This document shows positions 37,869-46,132 of a stretch of 64,000 bases of DNA, in pieces. Source of the DNA: Nocardia sp. CY41 (GTDB taxonomy: Bacteria; Actinomycetota; Actinomycetes; Mycobacteriales; Mycobacteriaceae); contig NZ_VUOS01000009.1 of NCBI RefSeq assembly GCF_009829325.1, positions 269,143 through 333,142 of the forward strand, read 5' to 3'. Both the position numbers and the translations under genes were made by a program. The stretch's first letter is position 1. Every line of letters begins with the position of its first letter. The notes under the pieces are model-generated. The model saw nothing but the letters and a program-made list of their open reading frames with translations. It was not told the origin of the DNA and did not search any database.

Positions 37869-38431
37869 CCTCGGGCCGGGCTCGGAGGCGGCCCTTCCGC
37901 ACTGAGCGATTTTCACGCGAACATGCGGCGGCGCGGATGGGGAGACCGCATCGTCGAACTCCCCGCGGTCAGACCGTGGTGCTGTAGCGAGAACGGCGTG
38001 CGACGGCGGTCGGCGAGACTCCGTCGCACTCGACAGCCGCCCACGCATCACCGCGGATGCCGGGTTCGCCCACGGCGCGACGGGTTTCGCGACATCATTG
38101 GCTGCCACCGTCCAGTGCCGCACGGACAGCGCCGTGGCACGGCGCTACGGGCTTCGAATCGAACACCGGAATAAACCCCCACCATTGCGTGTTGCGCGTG
38201 ATGCCGCTACCGTAGGTGCGGTCTTCATCTTGTGGACGTAGGTGACAACTCCCTCCCACAAGAGTCCACAATCGCCACGGCGTTCTCGACTGCCGTGCAC
38301 TCGGACAGCGTGTTCGGACTTGTACGGATTCCTGCGACACGTCACATCGGTGCGCGCTGCGAGCGCCATTCCCCGTAGGCGGCATTCACGGCGACCCGCC
38401 GACATCCATTCCACTCTCAGGAGAAATACTC
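37869..38431. other. Upstream region of the rho-like gene
   Basis: About 560 bases without a supported gene. It presumably holds the promoter and leader of the rho paralogue; an AGGAGA ribosome-binding site is at 38419-38424. No convincing -10/-35 pair was identified. Confidence 0.35.
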
Positions 38432-39586
38432 ATGCAAGACAATGCTGTTCACACACGAGACGGTGAATCCGGGGAGGACCGGCCGACAGCGGTCACCGGC
38501 ATCCTCGAGATCACCCACAACCACGCCTCCTTGCACGTCGACGGTTACCTGCCCGGACCACACGACGCTCATGTACCGGCGCGTACGGTCCGCGAATACG
38601 GACTGCGCCGCGGCGACACCGTCACCGGCGCGATCGGCCCCAAGCGTGACGGCGCCAGACGAGCACCGCTGGTTCGGATCGAGGGCATCAACGGCCTGCC
38701 ACCCGGCAACGCCGCGGCGCGACCACACTTCCCCGACCTGGTGCCCATCTATCCGCAGGACCGCCTCCGTCTGGAAACCGAGCCGCATGAGCTGACCACT
38801 CGCGCCACCGATCTGGTCATGCCGATCGGCAAGGGCCAGCGCGCCTTGGTCGTCGCACCACCGAAGGCGGGCAAAACCACTGTGCTGCAGTCCATTGCGC
38901 ACGGCATCGCCAAGAATCATCCCGAATGCCAGCTGATGCTGGTATTGGTCGGGGAACGCCCGGAAGAGGTGACCGACCTGTCCCGCACGGTGCCTGCCGA
39001 GGTCGCCGCCGCGACCTTCGACCAGCCCGCGCACGAACACATCGCGCTCGCCGAGTTGGCCATCGAACGCGCCAAACGCCTTGTCGAGATGGGCCGCGAC
39101 GTCGTCGTACTGCTGGACTCGCTGACCCGGCTGGCCCGTTCCTACAACTCGGCGGCCCCCGGGTCCGGCCGCATCCTCTCCGGTGGCGTGGACGCGGGCG
39201 CGCTCGCGCCACCGAAGAGATTCCTCGGCGCCGCACGCAATATCGAGGACGGCGGTTCCCTCACCATCATCGCCACCGCATTGGTCGAGACCGGCTCGCT
39301 GGCAGACACCGTCATCTTCGAGGAGTACAAGGGAACCGGAAACGCCGAGCTGAAACTCGATCGGCATCTCGCCGACCGCCGTCTGTTCCCGGCGATCGAC
39401 ATCGATCGTTCGAGCACGCGCAAGGAGGAACTGCTGCTGTCCACCGACGAACTGGCCGCCACTCGATCCCTGCGCAAGACCCTCGCGGGCCGCGACCCCC
39501 AGCAAGCGCTCGAACTGCTGGTGACCGGCCTCGGACAGACCGGGACCAACCTCGACTTCCTCACCCGGATCCGCACCGCGAGCTGA
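38432..39586 (+). CDS. Short Rho transcription-termination factor paralogue
   Basis: A 384-residue Rho: the N-terminal RNA-binding fold (TGILEITHNHASLHVDGYLPG, HVPARTVREYGLRRGD), Walker A APPKAGKTT at residues 142-150, Walker B LLDSLTRLARSYN, the Q-loop region GGVDAGAL and the R-loop EEYKGTGN. It lacks the long N-terminal insertion of the main actinobacterial Rho, so it is a second, compact copy. The aspartate in the usual LIDERPEEV is glycine here (G174, VLVGERPEEV); this corresponds to E. coli D210, in the nucleotide/bicyclomycin pocket. Other pocket residues (K-T of the P-loop, S230, the R-loop G) are kept. It stands alone with a hairpin terminator after it. Confidence 0.85.
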   Translation: MQDNAVHTRDGESGEDRPTAVTGILEITHNHASLHVDGYLPGPHDAHVPARTVREYGLRRGDTVTGAIGPKRDGARRAPLVRIEGINGLPPGNAAARPHFPDLVPIYPQDRLRLETEPHELTTRATDLVMPIGKGQRALVVAPPKAGKTTVLQSIAHGIAKNHPECQLMLVLVGERPEEVTDLSRTVPAEVAAATFDQPAHEHIALAELAIERAKRLVEMGRDVVVLLDSLTRLARSYNSAAPGSGRILSGGVDAGALAPPKRFLGAARNIEDGGSLTIIATALVETGSLADTVIFEEYKGTGNAELKLDRHLADRRLFPAIDIDRSSTRKEELLLSTDELAATRSLRKTLAGRDPQQALELLVTGLGQTGTNLDFLTRIRTAS

Positions 39587-39596
39587 GCCGGCGCAT

Positions 39597-39631
39597 CCCG
39601 GACACCGGCGTCGTCGAGTCCGGTTTCCGGG
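39597..39631. terminator. Hairpin terminator after the rho-like gene
   Basis: CCCGGA-C-ACCGG pairs with CCGGT-T-TCCGGG, an eleven-pair stem with one C-T mismatch and an eleven-base loop, eleven bases after the stop. Confidence 0.5.
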
Positions 39632-39637
39632 GTCGCC

Positions 39638-39960
39638 TCATCCGACGATCGCGGTCAGATCGAGGTTGGTGAGCCGTTCCTGGCCGGAGAAGATGTCGAT
39701 GGCGGCGATCCGGCCGTGGTGAAGGTGAAGCCGATGATCGAGAACGGGTTGCCGTGGAGGGTGTTGACCAGTCCGACGCTGCCGTTGACGACTGCGGGGT
39801 GGATGTGCAAGGGGTGGCCCTGCGCTGGAAGGTCTCGGCTCGTCCGGCGGCGGCGCCGCGAATGGCGCGCATCGTTTCGCCGGCGTCGGCGTGCAACAGC
39901 GCCAGGCCCACCGCAGCGGCGAGCGTGGGCCATGCCCGTGTTCTTCGCCGCCGCCACCCT
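39638..39960 (-). pseudogene. Decayed ECF sigma factor (SigJ-like), C-terminal part
   Basis: In successive minus-strand frames the DNA reads LALLHADAGETMRAIRG, then HPLHIHPAVVNGSVGLVNTL and GNPFSIIGFTFTTAG, then IAAIDIFSGQERLTNLDL with a stop at 39638-39640. This is the SnoaL-like tail of a SigJ/ECF41-type sigma factor broken by at least two frameshifts. Sigma regions 2 and 4 were not found beyond about 39960. Confidence 0.6.
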
Positions 39961-40059
39961 TCGCCGCTCGCGCCTGGCTGCCCCGAGGCGGCTATGCCGA
40001 ACCGTGGACGCCGGCAGCTCGACCGTCGGTGGTGGGGCGCGCGTGAGTGCGTCGGCGGC

Positions 40060-40752
40060 TCAGCCGTTTCGTGCCGAACCGCTGACACGCGCGACGATCG
40101 CATCGAGCGCCAGATCCATCGCGTAGTCGAATTCCGCCTGGCTGTCGAACCGGGCCAAGTACGGAGCAGCTTCGGCCACGGCCGGCAGTCCGGATTGTTC
40201 CAGGGTCGTCCGACGGGCGGCGATGCCGGCGGTGTCGCTGGTTCCGTAGGTGGGACCCGCGCTGACTTCGCGCAGCAGAGTGCCGATGAGCGTGGCCAAC
40301 ATCGTCCGCAAGAGATGAACCGCTTCCTCCGAGTCGCACCCCGCGGCGCGCAGCACCTCCAGGACGGCTTGGATCGGCGACAAGCCCTCCACTGATCCCA
40401 GCTGCCGTGTGAGTACCAGCGCGGCGGCCGCGGGATGCCGCAGAGCGCGATCGCGGAACGCCTCCGCGATGGCGCGCAGATCACTGCGGAGGTCACCGCT
40501 GAGCGCGGGCAACTCGATCGAGCCCAAAAGATGCTCGGCTACCGCATCCAGTAACCCGTCTTTCCCGTCGACGTGGTTGTACAGGCTTTTCGGATCGACT
40601 CCGAGCGCGCGCGCGACCGCTCGGATACCCACCGCCCCGACACCGTCGCTGCCGATCACGTCGAGGGTCGCCTCGACGATCGCCGCACGGGTGAGCTGTC
40701 CCGCGCCTTTCGGAGGTCGTCCGCGGCGCGTCGAGGGAGCTCGGCTGGTCAT
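40060..40752 (-). CDS. TetR family transcriptional regulator
   Basis: A 230-residue regulator from ATG 40752. The helix-turn-helix is AAIVEATLDVIGSDGVGAVGIRAVARALGVDPKSLYNHVDGKDGLLDAV. The C-terminal domain (LRAIAEAFRDRALRHPAAAALVL, ... LLRTMLATLIGTLLREV) is of the TetR_C_1/AcrR-like helical type. It is divergent from a four-gene metallo-hydrolase operon with two shared operator-like sites between them, so it probably represses both. Confidence 0.9.
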   Translation of the reverse strand: MTSRAPSTRRGRPPKGAGQLTRAAIVEATLDVIGSDGVGAVGIRAVARALGVDPKSLYNHVDGKDGLLDAVAEHLLGSIELPALSGDLRSDLRAIAEAFRDRALRHPAAAALVLTRQLGSVEGLSPIQAVLEVLRAAGCDSEEAVHLLRTMLATLIGTLLREVSAGPTYGTSDTAGIAARRTTLEQSGLPAVAEAAPYLARFDSQAEFDYAMDLALDAIVARVSGSARNG

Positions 40753-40783
40753 GTCGTCATTCTGCCGCACCCCTCTTGATTTA

Positions 40784-40837
40784 ATCCACATCGTGGATAT
40801 AGCGTCGGAGCCACACCAAACCCACACCGTGGATATC
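40784..40837. promoter_or_regulatory. Paired operator sites between TetR and MBL operon
   Basis: The inverted repeat ATCCAC-ATC-GTGGAT (40784-40798) and a second copy CCAC-ACC-GTGG followed by ATATC (40822-40837) lie about 37 bases apart in the 95-base divergent intergenic region. Both contain GTGGATAT. They are the natural binding sites for the adjacent TetR protein. Confidence 0.7.
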
Positions 40838-40847
40838 GGAGTCCGAC

Positions 40848-41957
40848 ATGCGTTTCCCCTGGGGAACCTCCGACGTCGCCGATCTTCGGACCGTCGGAGA
40901 CCACATCGACACCTTCACCGATCTCGCCCACGCAGACGGCGGCCCGGGCGCGCGCCTACAACTGGCTCGCGCCCAGGCCATGGCGTTCCGCCGAGAGTTC
41001 CCGAGCACCGGCACCCCCGACAGCGTCACCACCTGCGATCTGGTGACATTGCCGTATCCGACCCGATTCGGACTGTTCCGCGCCTCCCGCGCGATCACGC
41101 CGTTCCTGTCGATCACCAACCGCATGCTGGTGATCCGCTGGCATGATTCCGACGGCCGCCGCCGCACGCTGCTGTTCGAACCCTCGGACGTCGAACTGGG
41201 GCGTTACACACCGTATTTCGACAATCTCGCCCGCCGCACCCCGGCCGTGATCGAACGGCGCATGGTCCGCGAGCACGGCACGGTGCAAGCGCATCTGTCG
41301 CGCCTGGGGATCGCGCCGGAGGAGGTCGACTACCTGATGTTCGACCACCTGCACACGCAAGATCTGCGGCGGTGGATCGGCACCACGGCCCATCAGGACG
41401 ACCTCGGCACCACACCGGCGGCGATCTTCCCCAACGCGAAGGTCGTCGTCCAGCGCGACGAGCTGGTCGGCATGGCCGAGCTGCATCCGCTGCAGAAGCC
41501 GTGGTACCAGCCCGCCACCTATCGTGACGTGCCCGCGGAGGCGTTCCTGCCCATCGACGGCTCGGTCGTCCTCGGCCCCGGTGTCGCCGTGGTCAAGACG
41601 CCGGGCCACGTGTTCGGTAACCAGAGCCTCGTGCTCAACACCTCGACCGGGATCTGGGTCAGCAGCGAGAACGTGATCGCGACCGAAGCGCTGACACCGG
41701 AACACTCCCGGATGCCCGGCCTGGCGCGCTGGGCACAGCAATGGCAGCAGGAGGTGGTGCTCAACGCGAACACGATCGAGACCACCGCCGATCAATACAA
41801 CTCGGTCGTCCTCGAGAAGACGCTGGCCGACCGCAGCCAAACCGACGCACGCTTCCTACAGTTCTTCCCCTCCAGCGAACTCACCGGCGTGTGGACCAAC
41901 CCGGGCACCCACCCCACCTTCCACCACGGCCACATCACCCACGGCCCGCAGCGTTGA
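40848..41957 (+). CDS. MBL-fold-like metallo-hydrolase
   Basis: A 369-residue protein. YLMFDHLHTQDLRRW resembles the H-x-H-x-D-H signature of the metallo-beta-lactamase fold in a changed form (H-L-H-T-Q-D), and the later strands VAVVKTPGHVFGNQSLVL and GIWVSSENVIATEA match the rest of the fold. The first ~100 residues form an extra N-terminal domain. Metal binding may therefore be incomplete. First gene of the operon opposite TetR, 14 bases before the SnoaL-like gene. Confidence 0.72.
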   Translation: MRFPWGTSDVADLRTVGDHIDTFTDLAHADGGPGARLQLARAQAMAFRREFPSTGTPDSVTTCDLVTLPYPTRFGLFRASRAITPFLSITNRMLVIRWHDSDGRRRTLLFEPSDVELGRYTPYFDNLARRTPAVIERRMVREHGTVQAHLSRLGIAPEEVDYLMFDHLHTQDLRRWIGTTAHQDDLGTTPAAIFPNAKVVVQRDELVGMAELHPLQKPWYQPATYRDVPAEAFLPIDGSVVLGPGVAVVKTPGHVFGNQSLVLNTSTGIWVSSENVIATEALTPEHSRMPGLARWAQQWQQEVVLNANTIETTADQYNSVVLEKTLADRSQTDARFLQFFPSSELTGVWTNPGTHPTFHHGHITHGPQR

Positions 41958-41971
41958 GGAGAGAGCAACCG

Positions 41972-42535
41972 ATGTCGCCACGTTTCACCTTGCCCCCCGA
42001 ACCCGTTCTGCGCGCTCGCGAGAAACTCGTCCTCGATCACTTCCACGACGAAGTGGCCCAGGACTGGGACGCCACCCTGGCGACGTTCCCGCACCCGCAT
42101 TACGAGCTGATCGCGCCGATGGTCGTCCACGACGGCGAGGAGGACGTGCGCGGCTACTATCGCGACACCCGACGCGCCTTTCCCGACCAAGACCACGAGA
42201 TCATCGCCCTGCGGCACAGTCACGACGCGGTGATCGTCGAATTCTGGTTACTGGGAACACATTCCGGGCCGCTCGGAAAGATCCCGCCGACCGGGTCGAC
42301 CCACCGGACCAGGATGACGGCCTACTTCGTCTTCGACGAGCACGAGAACCTGGCGACCGAACGGATCTACTTCGATCAGCTCACCGTCCTGAAGCAACTG
42401 CTGGGCGGGCTGGACAAACGCAGGCCCCGCGGCCTGCTCACCCTCGCCCGCGCCCTCGCCGGAGCCGCCGCCACGACCGGAAACGAACCGGACCCGCGCC
42501 TGCTGGCCACCACACCGCCCGACCTCGGCGACTGA
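41972..42535 (+). CDS. SnoaL/NTF2-like protein
   Basis: A 187-residue protein with an NTF2-like cone fold pattern: REKLVLDHFHDEVAQDWDATLATF, YRDTRRAFPDQDHEIIALRH, WLLGTHSGPLGKIPPTGS and AYFVFDEHENLATERIYFDQ. Such proteins act as polyketide cyclases, hydrolases or ligand binders. It has a gaggagag ribosome-binding site. Probably works with the MBL-fold enzymes on a shared substrate, which is inference. Confidence 0.8.
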   Translation: MSPRFTLPPEPVLRAREKLVLDHFHDEVAQDWDATLATFPHPHYELIAPMVVHDGEEDVRGYYRDTRRAFPDQDHEIIALRHSHDAVIVEFWLLGTHSGPLGKIPPTGSTHRTRMTAYFVFDEHENLATERIYFDQLTVLKQLLGGLDKRRPRGLLTLARALAGAAATTGNEPDPRLLATTPPDLGD

Positions 42536-42571
42536 CCGCCACTCCCACCCGATAGAACGCAGGAGAAGACC

Positions 42572-42967
42572 GTGACAATGCGCGCCGCCGCGCAGCGACC
42601 GCGGGACAAAGCGGCCACCGGCAAGATCGTCTTGTCCTTCGCCGACGCGCACACCGAGCCGCATCCGACCCCCGATCCGGTGGCCACCATCGAGCTCCGC
42701 GACCGAGCCCTCGCCGCCCGATTCACCGTCGGACAGGAAGGCCGCATCGGTGGCTCCGACGGCCGATTCGCCTACCTGCAGACCGAGCACCAGCCCGGCA
42801 CCGTCATCGAGATCTCCGACGTCGGGGGCGCCAAGAAGTTCGTCTTCGACCTGGTGAAGCCGGCCGCGGCGAATTGGGACGGCAGCAACCCGATCCAGGC
42901 CGTCGACGCCGGCCTCCTCGGAGGCGATCCGACGGTCATGACGGTGATGCTCGAGGCACTGGGATGA
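42572..42967 (+). CDS. Hypothetical protein in the MBL operon
   Basis: A 131-residue, probably beta-rich protein from GTG 42572 (ggagaa upstream). No family recognised. Notable stretches are VATIELRDRALAARFTVGQEG and IEISDVGGAKKFVFDL. It overlaps the next gene by four bases (ATGA), so it is part of the operon. Confidence 0.6.
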   Translation: MTMRAAAQRPRDKAATGKIVLSFADAHTEPHPTPDPVATIELRDRALAARFTVGQEGRIGGSDGRFAYLQTEHQPGTVIEISDVGGAKKFVFDLVKPAAANWDGSNPIQAVDAGLLGGDPTVMTVMLEALG

Positions 42968-43773
42968 AGGTCCACCACCTCAACTGCGGCACCATGCGCC
43001 CGCTGTGCACCCCTGAGGGCCTGGTCTGCCATGTCCTGCTGCTGGAGACGCCCACCGGCCTGGTGCTGGTGGACAGCGGACTGGGGCTGCGCGACGCCGC
43101 CGAACCCGGGGCCCGGTTCGGGCCCGGCCGCTACTACGTCCGCCCGCGGTTCGACGAGAACGAAGCCGCCGTCCGGCAGATCGCACGTCTCGGGTTCGAC
43201 CCGCGTGATGTCCGCGATATCGTGCTCACCCACTTCGACGCCGACCACACCGGTGGGCTGGCGGACTTTCCCTGGGCCAGAGTGCATCTCACCGCGGCCG
43301 AAGCGGACGCGGCACTGCACCCGCGCGGTTTCGTCGAGAAGGGCCGCTACCTGGCTACCCAACGCGATCACCACCCGACGCTGGTCGGCCACCTCCCCGG
43401 ATACGGCGAGCCGTGGAACGGCTTCGCCGCCGCCCATGAACTCACCGACGTCGCGTCCGGCCTCGTCATGATCGGCCTGCCCGGCCACAGCCGCGGCCAT
43501 GCCGCCATCGCCATCGATACCGGCAAGCGATGGATCCTGCACGCGGGCGATGCGTTCTACCACCACGGGCAGATCGACGGCACCAGCCGCGTGCCCCGCT
43601 CTCTGATCCTCATGGAGCGCTTCATCGCCCACGACATGCCTCGAGTCCGCGCCAACCACGAACGGCTCACCGAATTGTGGACCACCCAGGCCCCTGAACT
43701 GCTGCTGGTCAACGCACACGATCCCACGCTGCTTCGCCGCGCCCAGCAGATCGACGCAGGCATCGCGAGTTGA
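42964..43773 (+). CDS. MBL-fold metallo-hydrolase (lactonase-like)
   Basis: A 269-residue enzyme with the intact zinc signature LTHFDADHTGGL (H90, D92, D94, H95 of HxDxDH), the strand GLVLVDSGLGLRD, and the later histidines in GLPGHSRGHAAIA and ILHAGDAFYHHG. This arrangement is shared by AHL lactonases and related hydrolases, so quorum-quenching or lactone hydrolysis is possible but not shown. Last gene of the operon. Confidence 0.85.
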   Translation: MKVHHLNCGTMRPLCTPEGLVCHVLLLETPTGLVLVDSGLGLRDAAEPGARFGPGRYYVRPRFDENEAAVRQIARLGFDPRDVRDIVLTHFDADHTGGLADFPWARVHLTAAEADAALHPRGFVEKGRYLATQRDHHPTLVGHLPGYGEPWNGFAAAHELTDVASGLVMIGLPGHSRGHAAIAIDTGKRWILHAGDAFYHHGQIDGTSRVPRSLILMERFIAHDMPRVRANHERLTELWTTQAPELLLVNAHDPTLLRRAQQIDAGIAS

Positions 43774-43804
43774 GGTGCCCTACCTCGACGACGCCTGCAG
43801 CGGC

Positions 43805-44387
43805 TCACTCCGCCAGACCAGGCCCGGTGGCTCGCACGCCGGAGTCCTCGAAGGCCAGCCGGTAGATCGCGGGCATCGGCATCGCCCGGTGGAAGGCCCA
43901 GTCCACCTCTCGACATCCGAACCCGATCAATGCGCGCGAGATGAAGGTGCCGTGGCTGCCGATCACGACCGTCCCGCCGCGATGCCGCTGCGCCAGCTGC
44001 GTCAGGATCGCGGTGGCTCGCCCGGAGAGCTGTCGCATGCTCTCCCCTCCCGGCCGGGCCCACCCCCGGTTCGGCCCAGCTTTCGCGGTAGTAGCGGGCG
44101 AAATCGGGAGTCGGGCCGAATCCGGAATCCCATTCACGCAATGCGTGGTCCGTGACAACGGGCAGGCCGATGCGACGGGCAAGGGGTTCGACGGTTTGCA
44201 CCGCCCGCAGGTAGGGGCTCGAGACAATGGCGGTGGGTGCCGCGGCGGCCAGGAAGGTGACCAGCCGCTGCGCTTGGCCTCGGCCTTCGTCGGTCAGCGA
44301 GCGCTCCCGATCCCCCGGTCCGCCCGGGCGCGGCAGGAACGGCTGGGCATGGCGGACCAGCACGAGCGTGGATGGCGCGGGGAGCAT
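43805..44387 (-). CDS. Histidine phosphatase family protein, frameshifted
   Basis: The start is ATG 44387: LVLVRHAQPFLPRPGG carries the R-H-x phosphatase signature, followed by RERSLTDEGRGQAQRLVTFL and VSSPYLRAVQTVEPLARRI. Near 44070-44080 a run of five G (in place of four) shifts the frame; the rest reads WARPGGESMRQL, then GGTVVIGSHGTFISRALIGFG with the second catalytic histidine. The length of 583 bases is 3n+1. The homopolymer position makes sequence error plausible. Last gene of the minus-strand ABC-type operon. Confidence 0.78.
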
Positions 44388-44397
44388 CAGCCCGCGA

Positions 44398-46095
44398 TCA
44401 GCGCGGCCGGTGGGCGTGGTCTTCGACCGACGCGGGCCATTGATCGATGCGCGCGAGCGGGCCGCGGCGGCGAGCGGGGCGGATGCCCAGCAAGCCGCGA
44501 TCGGCGCGCAGATCCGAACGGGCTTGTGCCGCATAGTGTCCGGCGTGGCGGGCGGCCGGATGCCTGCGGCGGGCTTCGGCCAGCCATCCGGTGGCTTGGC
44601 GGACGGCTTCGGCGCGGGTGAGAGGTGGGTCGGCGGGCAACAGCAAGGTGGCGTGGTCGGGGTCGGCGACGACCGCGGACCCGAGATGTTGCAGGCAGCG
44701 GCCGATGCCGGGGTCGTCGTCCAGGACACGGTAGGCGCTCAGCGCGAGCTGCCAGCAGCGCAGGGCGCGGCGGGGTTCGCCGCGGGCCCACCACAGCGCG
44801 CCCATGGTCTCGTGGGTCTGCGCTCGCCCGTCGGGATCGACACCGGTGCGGGTGAGGGATTCGGCCAGTTCGAGACGGTCCTGCGCGGCGTCGAGGCGGC
44901 CTTGCCGGATGTGCACGACGGCGAGATTGATCAGAGCGCACACTTCCCCGGCGACGTCGTCGCGCGGCAGCAGCCACCACGCGGTCTCCAATTGATCGGC
45001 GACCTCGTCCAGATCTAACGGTGCGGTGGCCAGCCGCCGCAACGCCGTCTGATGTTCCCAGCGGGCGGCCAAGCTCGTCGACAGCCGCCGCGGCCGGTAG
45101 CCGCGCGGCCGCTCGTCCAGCCGTCCGGCTCGCAGCAACACCAGGTCGCGGTTCAGCTCGTCGATTCCGGGGAGCGAGCACAGATCGTCGGCCACGCCGG
45201 TCTCGTTTTCCCCCGACCCGATGCGGGCGTACCACACGTCCAGGGCATTGCCGAGGCGAATCAGGTGCGCGACCGCCGCCGGGGGAAACTCCCGACCGGG
45301 ATTCGCGCAGGCGGCCACCAGGGCACGCAGGTAGGGTTCCTCGGTCTCGAACCAGCGGCGAGCGCCCACGGCGAAGCGCCGTGATTCCAGCGCGATCGCC
45401 CAACGGCCCGCGCGGTCGGCGTAGTGCTGCAGCAGCGCGGTGAGCGCCGCTGCCCACTGCGGTCCTGCGGTCACCGTGGCCCGACCCGGGAGTGCGGGCA
45501 CTCGACGCACGCGGAATCGTTGTGCGCCGTGCTCGGTGACGATCTCCCGGCGGCACAGACCCTCCAGCAGTTTCGCCGCGGTGCGCGCGGAGGGTTCGCG
45601 TGCCAGCGGCAACCGTCCCGGCGTGTCCCGGATGGCGTTGAGCACGGCCAGCAGCGCGATGGTTTCGTAGTCGTGCACCGGCAGGTCCCGCAGCACCGCG
45701 GCGATGAGGTGCCCGTCGAGCGTCGCGACCGTTTCTGGGGCCGGTGCGGCGGCGCGCGGTCGGTGGTCGGCGAGCGCGGGGCCCGGTTCGACCAGACCGG
45801 CGATCAGGTCCATTTCCCGGGCGGTCCGCACTCGGGTGCGGTACCCGCGGGCGAACCGGGACAGCGCGTAGACGGCGGCGGCGGCGATGAACAGCACCGA
45901 CAGCCAGCGCAGCGGCCCGTTGAAGAACTGGACGACGGCGTTCTCGCCGAACGAGTTCACCACCAGGGTGCGCACCAACTCGAACAGCACCGTGTAGGCG
46001 ACCAGCGACGCGGTGCCGAGAAACCCGATCCAGATCGAGGATCGCGGCGTCGCGGTCTGCCCGACCGGTTCGGTGGGTTCGGTCGATGTACTCAC
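44398..46095 (-). CDS. Membrane-anchored TPR-like protein
   Basis: A 565-residue protein from GTG 46095, chosen because a GGGGAGAG ribosome-binding site precedes it; 46116 is an alternative start. Two N-terminal helices (WIGFLGTASLVAYTVLFELV, LSVLFIAAAAVYALSRFARG) are followed by a mixed domain (residues ~110-330) and a C-terminal tetratricopeptide-like helical array (CALINLAVVHIRQGRLDAAQDRLELAESL, GALWWARGEPRRALRCWQLALSAYR). The family is not named. Position after a binding protein and a fused permease suggests a cytoplasmic adaptor or regulator at the membrane. Confidence 0.7.
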   Translation of the reverse strand: MSTSTEPTEPVGQTATPRSSIWIGFLGTASLVAYTVLFELVRTLVVNSFGENAVVQFFNGPLRWLSVLFIAAAAVYALSRFARGYRTRVRTAREMDLIAGLVEPGPALADHRPRAAAPAPETVATLDGHLIAAVLRDLPVHDYETIALLAVLNAIRDTPGRLPLAREPSARTAAKLLEGLCRREIVTEHGAQRFRVRRVPALPGRATVTAGPQWAAALTALLQHYADRAGRWAIALESRRFAVGARRWFETEEPYLRALVAACANPGREFPPAAVAHLIRLGNALDVWYARIGSGENETGVADDLCSLPGIDELNRDLVLLRAGRLDERPRGYRPRRLSTSLAARWEHQTALRRLATAPLDLDEVADQLETAWWLLPRDDVAGEVCALINLAVVHIRQGRLDAAQDRLELAESLTRTGVDPDGRAQTHETMGALWWARGEPRRALRCWQLALSAYRVLDDDPGIGRCLQHLGSAVVADPDHATLLLPADPPLTRAEAVRQATGWLAEARRRHPAARHAGHYAAQARSDLRADRGLLGIRPARRRGPLARIDQWPASVEDHAHRPR

Positions 46096-46132
46096 CGTCG
46101 CTCTCTCTCCCCGCACCCCGGCGCGGCCGGTC

